A DNA stretch of 64,000 nt from Membranipora membranacea (Eukaryota; Bryozoa; Gymnolaemata; Cheilostomatida; Membraniporidae), in contig OU612068.1 of assembly GCA_914767715.1 (NCBI GenBank), positions 20,212,001 through 20,276,000 of the forward strand, written 5' to 3'. The notes under the pieces are model-generated. The model saw only the letters and a list, made by a program, of their open reading frames with translations. It was not told the origin of the DNA and did not search any database. The position numbers were made by a program, and so were the translations under genes. Of the stretch, positions 45,456 through 55,300 are shown one piece after another; the stretch's first letter is position 1, and every line of letters starts with the position of its first letter.

Positions 45456-46142
45456 GGACAACTGGATCAATTATAGTTTGATAACCTCAGTCTAAAAGCC
45501 CACAATTACCTCAAATTTAAGGACCCTGCTGCAATATTGTTTATTAAAAAAATCAGGTATTTTACCAACCACACGCCACATCCTGAAGCATGGACCGCAA
45601 AATATCAGTTGCCTTAGCGGAGAGGCCGCAATATCTGGTCCAGGTTGCTCTTTGTTTGCAGGCAGGTCGGAGCACACCTGGGTACCAACCAAACCCTAGT
45701 CTGATCAGCCCCCCAGACTTTTGCCCCCCCCCGCCGATCGACTGATTGCAAACACATCAATATATGACTCACAAGTAAACAAGATGAGACTTAGGCTATA
45801 GGTATGTCTAGATTCACTTGCATTTCTTGGTATTGATAGGAGCAGGGAGAGTTCTCCATGTTAGCAGCAAGTCGCAGGACATTGCAAAGAAATGAGTAAT
45901 GTCGAATGCAGGACACAATTCATGATTTGAGGCTACCAATCTTAAAATGTTTGACTATAAAACTCACCTGAATCTCCAATGAAGACAATCAGCTTATTTT
46001 TGCACAAATTCAGAATCTGTTCTCGAGAATAGCCCTGTTGTTGTACTTTCCATGTGCCATTTGCTATTGCAGACATGTCTATTCTATTGTGTACCATGCG
46101 CAGCCGTCTCGGTATCCTAGATTCATGGAACCAACATAACAT
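36912..46142 (-). CDS. PCED1: PC-esterase domain protein, PCED1/FAM113-like (ten exons, complete)
   Basis: Ten coding exons (45968-46142, 45299-45378, 42482-42545, 42026-42194, 41031-41105, 40416-40622, 39667-39846, 38493-38644, 38036-38148, 36912-37196) total 1,500 bases, or 499 residues plus TGA. Every junction has GT/AG ends and matching phase. The order of motifs follows vertebrate PCED1A/B: FIGDSVTRGIYKDFVKLI (SGNH block I, nucleophile Ser), DRLVEGGTLDGL, RFYFVTRCYYDYME, PDVVFVSSCCWDVTRW, WGCCMPMGEQVRGGF, and KGDGIHWNASAHR with the block V Asp and His, then EAWGVKI. Catalytic Ser, Asp and His are therefore present. PC-esterases are predicted to modify acylated glycans or glycoproteins; the substrate of this family is not established. 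The C-terminus is Gln/Asn/His-rich and low complexity. The start is the first Met of the first recognised exon; Met at 46095-46097 is an alternative. Confidence 0.87.
39667..39846 (-). CDS. PCED1: PC-esterase gene exon 7 (catalytic Asp/His block)
   Basis: Carries SFQHSRKGDGIHWNASAH, the DxxH-type block V of the SGNH/GDSL fold, then YIIINHITEAWGVKINPSEK. It is joined through a split Arg codon to exon 6 (DFHWFFR). Confidence 0.85.
40289..40322. repeat. 34-bp perfect palindrome in an intron
   Basis: ATCACAGAGTAAGGATA followed by its exact reverse complement with no loop, in intron 6 of the PC-esterase gene. It could form a 17-bp hairpin. Confidence 0.9.
43700..44370 (+). pseudogene. Decayed non-LTR retrotransposon 3' fragment in PC-esterase intron 2
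   Basis: On plus at 43809-43862 a frame with one stop reads QSVK-stop-LGTQIDNKLRLE, matching the VKYLGVxID motif that follows the RT palm in LINEs. Further frames (such as 44150-44359) are fragmentary. The orientation is opposite to the host gene. Confidence 0.5.
44377..44556. repeat. Tandem duplication of about 95 bp
   Basis: AATTAGTTAAATTTCATCA...GATAAATCTAAGATCTGTGG occurs twice in a row (44377 and 44470 starts), the second copy slightly shortened. It lies in PC-esterase intron 2 next to the LINE fragment. Confidence 0.75.
45410..45454. repeat. (ATA)n microsatellite
   Basis: About fourteen uninterrupted TAA/ATA units just upstream of PC-esterase exon 2 (intron 1). Confidence 0.95.
45640..45705 (-). 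mobile_element. Truncated tRNA-SINE (family A) body
   Basis: On minus, CAGGTGTGCTCCGACCTGCC then TGCAAACAAAGAGCAACCTGG matches the body of the SINEs at 13.0 and 19.6 kb. The tRNA head is missing. Confidence 0.55.
45968..46142 (-). CDS. PCED1: PC-esterase gene exon 1 (nucleophile block)
   Basis: Ends KLIVFIGDS with a GTGAGT donor splitting the next Val codon, so the catalytic Ser lies at the exon edge. Upstream of the ATG the frame stays open for about 16 codons to a TAA without another Met. Confidence 0.75.
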
Positions 46143-49091
46143 AGCCTCTATTTCATCATGCGGAGAATCATTGGAAATCTCAGAACTGATGACATCATTT
46201 TAATAATAATGCCTGCTTGAAAACTAACCCACAGATGCTGATAATAAGACCACATTCGGTAGCACTACATGGAACTTATGTGACAAATTATCATTGCCAT
46301 CCCTTCTCACATAAATAGACAAACTAGATCAATTATACTAAAGCCCCTTAGACAGAGCAAACAGGATACAATATATGCTCATGAACAATACATTGTGGCA
46401 GGCGAAACATGTGGCATGCGGTGTATGATTTGTCTTACAACACTTAGCGTTTACAGTGCTGCTTTGTGTGCACCATATAGTGAGCATGATAATGAGTGTG
46501 TCCAGCTTACACAACCGATCGGATGTATGTCCTTCTAACAGGAGTAATCAAACACCTCGGACCTACCACTGCTCAACTGTCAAAACTTTCATGAGGTTAA
46601 GCATTGGTAGATTGTTGTGAAAATGTGGAAACTAAACTCGACACACGACTTTTGGCATGTTGTGTGTGTGTGTGTAAATCGAGGACTAATCCTGGGGGGT
46701 CTTTCAATTAGAAACAGCCAAAATCGCAATCTTATAGCTCACTCAGTGAGTGAGCAATACCTGCTAGGGGTCTCGCTTTCAGATCGCTCAGTCACTTGAT
46801 GGAACTATCTACATTCTGAGTGAGCGATTTGGGAGCGATTTTCTCTAATTGAAATACCAAGTGAGTGATAATATAGAGCGATGTGATAGTGATAACTTGC
46901 TCTAGTAAAGGATCACTCTTTCTAATTGAAAGACCCCCCTGGATGACAAAAGATGAAATTTGAAAATTATAAAGTAGAAGCCCTCCAACAGTCAGACCAG
47001 TGACTCACAGAGCTGTAATTCGCAGGAGGCTTACTATAACTATATATAAAAGAATAGTCATTCTCGACAGCATATATTTTTTGGTGGTGCTTGTCAACCC
47101 AACATTAAATACTGTAGTATATTAAATATAATATAATAATATAAAAATAAATAAATGATAATATATGCTTTGGTAAAGTAATTATTCCTTCTATCTTTGT
47201 ATCTGTCAGTTACACTATCTTCTAATAATGACTATGCATTAATGAGCAATGACAGAAACTAAAAAATTAATTAATTTTAATGCAAAACTTCAACTCCACT
47301 CACCCAATGAACTCCCTCTTCAGTTCATTGACTCACCACTATCTACTATGACAATTAGTATTATGTATGAGTATTGTTACTCCCTGCTTGTAGTAATGTA
47401 TTTTATTGCCTACTTTTGTTAAATGAAGCTCTCAGACTCACTCCTTCCTTTCTGATCTTGACACTGATGTAGTTGGTTGAGTACTCTGCACTGTACATGC
47501 AATAAATATTATGAAATTCTGGCTGAAAACTTTAGGGCTCCTTTTTCTTCATGTGCTCTCATAGCAATGGGGTTTTGGCTTGTGGTCTGAATATTAGTAA
47601 TTATAACTAATGTCGGGGCGTACACCGATTTCAGTCTAATATTGAAAGGTGTTTACTCGTAGCCTTAGAGGAAAAATAATAATCTTATAATTAGATCCTA
47701 TACGCTGTTGAAGTTGTGTTCTTGTTAAACATGGCTAGACAACTCAAAATAATACATAATAACCTTCAACTCTTCATCTCAACAATTTTGGCCCACCAAA
47801 ACAAAGCATAAAAGGTGGCTCCCTAATTGGGACTTGGATGTAATAGGAACTTCAGGCATATTCTCTGCCCCTGGTATGGGGCCGCTTCACGAATCTCATA
47901 CACTTGTTGACGTATTCACCATAATTACCTTTCCAGATCTTCAACTATCCAAATGGATATGTTTGTGGTACATGTGAATGAGGAATATAACCAAACACTA
48001 ATCTAACCCTACATTTTCTGCAGTGTGTCGCTTCATTAAAATCCATTCTAAAGTGATACAGCCAATTAAGAAATGTAAGCTCCAGTTTTGAAATTTACTC
48101 ACAACTACCCCAACCAATATCACAATACTCATTTATCTAGAAAAGACAAGTTTTTTGCAATTTGTTGCGGAGTGGTGTATCAACATTAGGATGGATGATA
48201 TTTTATGCTGGAGCCTGGAGTATAGTGGTTTTTGGTGAAATTTATGGTAATCATACGAAATTTGGCTCAAGTTATGTAATATAAGCACACTTGTATTGTT
48301 AAGAATAATGTTTAAAGAATATCATATCAAAGTACTTGATTATAAATATATTATCTTTATAAGAATCATATATGATATCTATAAGCTACAAAGCAAAAAT
48401 GAGCCAAGCAAAAATAATCAGTTTTATATTTGAGACAAGAAGCAGAAGCGATTTGTGATAGGCTGTCCCCAATCTTCTCTGATTCGTCTCGGAATCACAG
48501 CCAACAGTTACACATCATAAGTAGATCTCTTCTTTGACGGTAGTCTTCCCATCAACTCAAACTCGAGAGCGAACCGACAGGAGTCATGCTAGAAGGTACA
48601 ATCAAGATCACTTAACTGAACCTACCATCTCAGAGCGCTTGAACATCAGCGTAACGGGCGCGATAGCAAGAGTCATAATTAGTACCGGTGTCAGCGGATA
48701 AGACTGATACTTGTACAGTGCAGATCATGGGGCGATCATCAACTTTTCAGGTGACAGTTGAACAACTGACATTGTCATAACACAAATCCACTTCTGTCTT
48801 CTTTCTTTGGTTGGGAGCTTTCAATCGTGGGAGATTATTCGTTAGGTGGGTAGAGCTGAAAAGCTTGTCTAGATCTAGCGTACATAGGTTAAAGCTAATT
48901 TGATAGCAACAAAAAGCATAATTTAAAAAAAGGGTTACATAGATAAAAGTTATCTGGTAGGAAAAATAAAAAGGTTTTCAAATAATTAAACCACAAACAC
49001 ACCATCACCATTACCTATATTGTCATAGGGTTTGAAAAAAAAACGAGGGTGGAGGTTTGGTTATAATATGTGTAACAACAACAGCAATGTT
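46143..49091. other. Intergenic region between PC-esterase start and muscle gene end
   Basis: Contains the MITE at 46691-46942, a GT microsatellite at 46659-46675 and otherwise AT-rich sequence. On minus at 48628-48729 an ATG opens 33 codons (ending TGA) with less AT-biased composition (VSVLSADTGTNYDSCYRA), but without splice sites or homologue I leave it uncalled. The PC-esterase promoter should lie here. Confidence 0.4.
46691..46942. mobile_element. MITE with GGGGGGTCTTTCAATTAG termini
   Basis: 252 bp between terminal inverted repeats CCTGGGGGGTCTTTCAATTA and the complement (TTTCTAATTGAAAGACCC then CCCTGG), about 24 bp with one mismatch. The interior is non-coding. The flanks suggest at most a 2-bp AT duplication. 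A diverged copy lies at 34951-35175. Confidence 0.8.
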
Positions 49092-49097
49092 TTTATT
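49092..49097 (-). terminator. Polyadenylation signal AATAAA of the muscle gene
   Basis: AATAAA on minus about 40 bases beyond the TAG at 49138-49140, in the right place for a short 3' UTR. Confidence 0.55.
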
Positions 49098-49137
49098 CCA
49101 TGACGCTTAGTAGAAAACTTCAAATTAAATTAAGATT

Positions 49138-49313
49138 CTAATAACGCCTTGAGGAAGACTTGAATAGCGATTTGCTGACGAAAGAGCTTGATGTTCTGCT
49201 GCTGAGGTTGGTATTATTATAGCTACTGCTTCTGTCACCGCTACTAATAGTTGCTGACACTGACAGCGATGGCATTCTTGATTGCCCCGCTAGTCCAGTC
49301 TTGCTGAGTTCTC
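49138..49313 (-). CDS. Muscle gene last exon: Ser-rich tail and stop
   Basis: After TTCTTCACAG, the phase-1 junction with the last FN3 exon gives GELSKTGLAGQSRMPSLS, then SSGDRSSS, SSRTSSSFVSKSLFKSSS, RRY and TAG. No domain; a low-complexity Ser/Arg tail that could be phosphorylated. Confidence 0.82.
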
Positions 49314-52300
49314 CTGTGAAGAAGAAGAATTTCCGTTATTTAAGACTTGCCTATAAGCACAATATGTAAGCATGATCTTACTTTGGTCTGTTAAGAATTC
49401 TGCAACCTTTTATCGCATGTGATTACTCATTTTATCCCATAATATAAACCAAAGACTAGTTTATTTCTTAGCGAGGCAGTTGATAATCAACCTCATGATG
49501 AAAAATGATAACGGAAGGATGTGAAGTGTTAAGGTTATTGAAGTGGGTGGACAACTCAGAACAGAATCTGAAGGTACAATGTCTTGGTTAGAAGTAGAAA
49601 GGAAAAGTCTAATCCAATTATCAACAAACCACAAAATCATGTTTAAGGCCCATGGGGAGGGGCACTCCTCAAAAGTCAATAGAAGGTCAGTTTTATCGTC
49701 ACATTTTTGGCGGTGCCACAAAGTTTTCATAATGTATCAACTTTAATTTGTGTTGAACAGGCATGATTTGCTGATTTCTTATAATATACCACAGAATTAG
49801 GGTGTGCATGTGTATGAGAATGAAATAGTGTAGAGTGAGAAAAACAGTATTATTAATACAAATGGCAGCTCAGCTCAGAAGTCAGTGAATTGTCTCTTTA
49901 CAATAATTTCAAAATTATTTACCTGACAGATGATAGCATGTCTTCTGCAAAGTATCAATACAAAACTACCATAATATATCTCATATATTATTATTATAAT
50001 TATTATTAATCAATATAATGATTAAAACTTTTTATTATGTGACTCTCCGCCCATAGTGACAGGCTAACTGCCGGTGAACAAACACTCTGGCTGTCCATTG
50101 AGAACATCGAGGCGCAGCAGTATATTTAATATAAACTTTCTTTTTAAACCCAAGTAGGAAATCACATAAGAAAATACAGATCATTACACCAACCTGATTT
50201 AGTTGTCAAAGAACCTTCAAGAGGTTCACTTCTTCCATCGTCATTTTCAGCATACACTCTCACTAGCCACTTTTTGCCTTCAGTCAGATGAGCGAGATGG
50301 TAGACTTCACTGTTAGGACCCGAATAGCCACAAAGAGTCCATACAGCGTGTCGACCTCCCTCGCTCTTCTCTATGACATAGCGACGTACACGACTGCTCC
50401 CAGCGTGGGGATTTGCGTACCAGGTAATAGTAGCAGAGTTCGTAGTGATAGAAGAAACTCGCAGCGGGCCGTCTGGTGCTTGTGGAGGTGCTAAAACAGG
50501 GAGAGGGAAGTCGTTTAATCTTCAGTATAATTTTACATCAATCAAGTTGAAGGAGAGATATTTCACTCAGTGGATTTTCAAAACCCATTACCAATACATT
50601 GTATTACGAAATGAATCATCCCAATGTAAAATGCAGCAGATATGTCACTATTTTAGGTTGGGATTATATGCTGTTATTATTGTTCTAGTGGCCAATGTTA
50701 TTTTCGTTATACCTGATGCTGATTTTTTTATGCTTGAGGAAGTTTCTATGGACTGTCCCTTTCCATAGATATTCTCAGCTGATAGACGATAGTGAGTAGT
50801 GACATCTGTAGCAGGCCTCTCAATCATATATGATCGCTTGTTTGGTGACAGGGTTGCTATGGTAACCCAGCGACCTCTGTTCTCTTCCATTTTTTCCAAG
50901 ATAAGGGATGTGACTTTAGCGTCATCATGTGAAGATCTCGTAGCACCCCACTCTAGAAGAAGACGCCCTCCGGACTGTCTCATGGCTTCTAGTGGTCTGC
51001 CAGGCGGTGGGGGCACCTGTCTAGAATTGTTCTGAGCAGTCTGAAATAGAGTAAAAACCTAAATGAGCTGATCTCAGGTAACTTCAATAAGGATAATTAA
51101 TATATTCAGAGGTCAGAGGGGATAAGAGGGCTAACATTTTCTAACCTATCACAGGAAGCTGGCCTAGCCAAACCGAATGAATGGATGGTCTTTAGACAAG
51201 GCATGTCATTATAAAATTAACCTTGACACGAACCTTTACAGTTGCCCAGTGTCCAATTCCAACAGAGTTGATAGCAGCAACCCTGAAACTATATCTGTCA
51301 GCTTCCAGCAAACCAGTTACACGGTAGCTGAATCTCAATGAGCTGATCTCATCGACAGGTGTCCACACATTGTATTTGCCCTCTGATCTCTCTATGATGT
51401 ATGATTCTATAGGGGCGCCGCCATCTCTTAGCGGTTTGCTCCAGCATAATTCTACTGAGCTTCGGTTTCTTTCCATAATGTCTAAACCTTCTGGAGCATC
51501 TGGTGAAGCTGTTAAAGTGATGAATAAAGTTTTGTTGTTAAAACTGTGACTTGTACACCAAATGGCTTCAAAGTTCATAGGAGTTTAAAACCCCCTGAAT
51601 GGAGCTTATACCTCCTATGTAATTGTATGGTTTGCTCAAATATGGTTGGTGAATGTTGAAGGGTAATCATTTTATTTTTTTCTGCTTTAAATGTCTTATT
51701 ATATCATGTGCAGAATCCATCCCTACATTCTAGAAATCGTGTCAAGTTTTTGTTTATCTTAAAAACACACAAAAAGTTATGAAGCGTACTGTAAGAGTCA
51801 ACTTACATGCTTCTTTGTGATGGGTACGCCGTTCAGCTTCTTTGAACAAAGATCTCCATGGAAGCCTCTCTCTCACTTTGTCAACAGCTCCCTTGAATGT
51901 ATCCAGTACGGGATGTACATGATGTTCTGATGTCTCCAGATTTCTCATGGATGTGCTGGAGCCAGAACTGTAGACATCGATGTCATTTCCTCTGTCGATT
52001 GATGCAGCACGTGTGCTCCGGTCAACAATGGAAATGTGACTCATATCTCGAGAAGGAGTATGACGAGGCATATAGCTCACACTGGCCCTACGGCCAAGTG
52101 ACACAGGACTGGCTGATGTTGCATTGAAGGAGTAATCGCTCAGAGGTGTGTATGATCTACTTCTGCCGACAGGAGAGGATGCAGCCAACGGCTCTCTTTG
52201 CAGAGAATCTCTGCTGGATCTACGAGCTGGACTCGCGCCAGGTTCCCAGTCAGGTAAGACTAGGTTATGTCTCGATCTACGCTCTCTCTTCCTGAATACC

Positions 52301-55300
52301 GGCTCTGGTTCCCTCTCCTCTATGACATGCCTTGTGTGATGAGCCTTTTGGTCCAACATCCTCAAACTCAGAGGCTCTGACTTATTCACCTGCACTCTTC
52401 TTGGACTGTATGACTGCTCGCCATAATGTCGTCGTGTCGAATAAGCAGATGAGTAGTCATCTGATCTGACTTTGTCACTGTCAGATGATTCGGATACTGT
52501 TTTACTATATCGGGTGGTCATCCAGGAGTCCGCAGCTGGTGTTCCTTTGTCATAGGTAGGAGCATGCTTGTCATGAGCCTTCCTGACTTTGATAACACTT
52601 TTGCCTTCTCGGACATGTGGAGCTATAGCATGCCAGTCTGAGTCGAATTCTGCTTGTTCTGTTACATGGTGGCGATGTGCTGGTGCTCTGGTGCTATGAT
52701 TGAGGTCCGTCTCATTGATATACACATTAAAAGCACTATGGTCTCTTCCTGTCGAAGCGCTTCGCTGGTTGACAGACACTCGGATTGGTACAGACTCTGT
52801 TGTGAGTGACTTAGATAACTCAGCAGAGGGCACCACGAGGTGGCGCTTATTCCTCTTACGTCTCAGAGTTATCCACTCCTCATCTTCACTATCTGACTTC
52901 TCTTCGATTCTTTCTGTAACTGTGGTGTACAGGTTAGACCAGTTTGTCTTTGGTTTCCTCTTTGCATGTATGTGTGTAGAGATGACCTTCTTGTGTGGAA
53001 TAGTGTAGTGGTTTCTCCTCTTCAATGATTCTTCATAGGACTCGATGTTCTCATTTATTCTCTTAGTGATGGTTTCTATCTCGATCTCCTGCTGCCTAGC
53101 TTCACTATGACGAATTTTGGGTACGTAGTCTTGGTATGCTGGCACTGGCATTGGTCTATCAGCTGTTTTAGGAATGGTGTCGGCGATGATAATATCTTTG
53201 CGAGGCATCGGAGGCATGCTCAACTGCCTCATACGAAGACGCTGTTGCCTCTCCTCCAACATATTTCTATGATAGTTGTCGTCCTCTCTTCTGGTGCTCT
53301 CCATCCTAGTTTCATGCTTTCTGCGTTTATCCTCACGACGTTGTCGATCACGTTCGAACTCTTGCTCCAATTTCTTCAGCTCAAATTTATTGCTATCTTG
53401 AGTAGTTCTTCGCCTGAACTCAGTTTCATCAGAGATATGCTTGAACTCATCATCAGTGATGTGACTATATTCCCCAGACCTAAGCCAAAATTTGGATGGT
53501 TGAATTGGCAGGTGTGGCACATGCTTTCCTCTGATGTTATCTTGTTGAGGCGGAAGTGATACACCTCTTGTTGGCCTAGGCTGCCTCCGGGATGGAGGTA
53601 GACTTCCTCTCGAGCTTATAGGGCTTGGGGAGATCTGGCGTACAGGAGATGTTGGGCTCTGGAATGGTCGGCGCTGAGGGATTGTTGGCATTGGAGGCAT
53701 GCTCATTCTGTCTGATCGTCTGCCTCTCTCTGCTTCATACTGAGTGCTTCTCATACTGCTCAAACTACCCTCCACTGATTTGGACATCATCATCATTTCC
53801 TGTTCTCTATTCTCTCTTAAGCCTGCTCTGCGACGCCTATTCAGTTCGATGTCATCCTTCAGCATTCTCAGTCTGGAGTCATCAATGTCTGGTGAAGATC
53901 TCACATCCAGGTTTGGTAAGGCAGGTTCTACTGGGGTCCTCTTGATATGTTGAGGTGGTTTTTTAGTCACATGTTGCTTGACAGTGACATGAGTGTACTC
54001 ATCAGAGGGCATCCATAGCCTAGATGGAGCATGAGTTTTACGCCTGTGAGCAGCTGTGAGGGAGGAATTTGATACATAGGGTTCTGCCAATGTTCTTGCA
54101 GCCCGTTTTTGAACCTCAATATTCCATTCATCCAGCTTGCTTGGTTTGATTGGAGTGATCTTAGGTGTTCTAGAGCGCTCCCTTCTAACAGGTGAATAGT
54201 CGGGTGTTTTTGACTTTATTCTAATATCGTATTGTTGGATCGGAGGCATAGATCGATGCCTTCTAGACATACGATGCCTGCGCTCCACATCTATGGATTC
54301 CTCTCGCATCCTGTGATCATCTTCTGCAATCACTCGCTGTCTTCTCACTCGATCATCCTCCCTCTTGACCTTGTGAGCGTTGAGCTGCAGTGTGAAATCT
54401 CGCATCTGCTTCTCAAAGGTGTTATCGGCAGGCAGGACAAGATGTCGTCTTCTAGCTCCTCTTATTGGCATTTCAAAGTCGGTAACATCTATCCAATCAG
54501 CATTCTGTTGAGCAGGTTGGGGAATTGTGATTGGTTCATGAGGTCTGACACGCATGACTGGTCTCGGTGGTACGTGGTAAGAATCAGGTACCACCATGAC
54601 TTCCTCTGCCTTGCTTATGGCTTGTCTTCTGAACAGTTCAGTCCAGATGGGTGTGGATGAGTGCTGCAGAGGTTTGACTCTAGGTACCGGAGAATGATCA
54701 CGTATCTCAGGCTCAGCCATGCTGTGGTACACTGTGCTCTGCATCAGGTATTTAGATGGTTGCTGAGGCAATCGCTTCTTCGGTGGTGATGTGATTGGAT
54801 AGTTTGGTTCAAGATAAACTCTTGGTGCCCTCTTTGGTGGTGGAGGTGGAAGGATAGCCATGGGTTTGACGATGATTTGGGGTTTGGGAATATGTTCCAA
54901 TACAGGAGCCTTTGATGGGAGGATTAGTCTTGTCGGAAGTGTTGGTTTCCTATCCTTGACCTTTTTCACTTTGCGTTTGACGACTGGTGCCTCGACATGA
55001 AGCGGTATTCTCACAGGCCTCACCAACTCTTCATTGAACAGAAGCTCTCTGACAAGCTCGACAACATCTGGCTTTTTGATTGCAGGAGCTTTCGGAGCAA
55101 GGTACTCAGGTGTTTTGACTGGTTTGATGGGTGTATCAACAACATCTATAAATGAATATATACATAGGCATGATAATCAATTTTATGTTTGTTACTAAAT
55201 GTCACAAATTACTCATCTCTGTATATTCATACATCATGGCAGGCAGATTTGACAGTATGCATTCAGAATTCCATTACTATTGGTACTCATAATGTTTTCA

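Noticed and set aside
48628-48729. Possible small exon or peptide on minus (VSVLSADTGTNYDSCYRA)
   Set aside because: It is open for only 33 codons, ends in TGA, has no good acceptor and no recognisable homologue.
53107-53559. 150-residue plus frame, and other plus frames across 51.9-54.7 kb
   Set aside because: Shadows of the giant minus-strand muscle exon, whose biased codon content keeps the opposite strand open.
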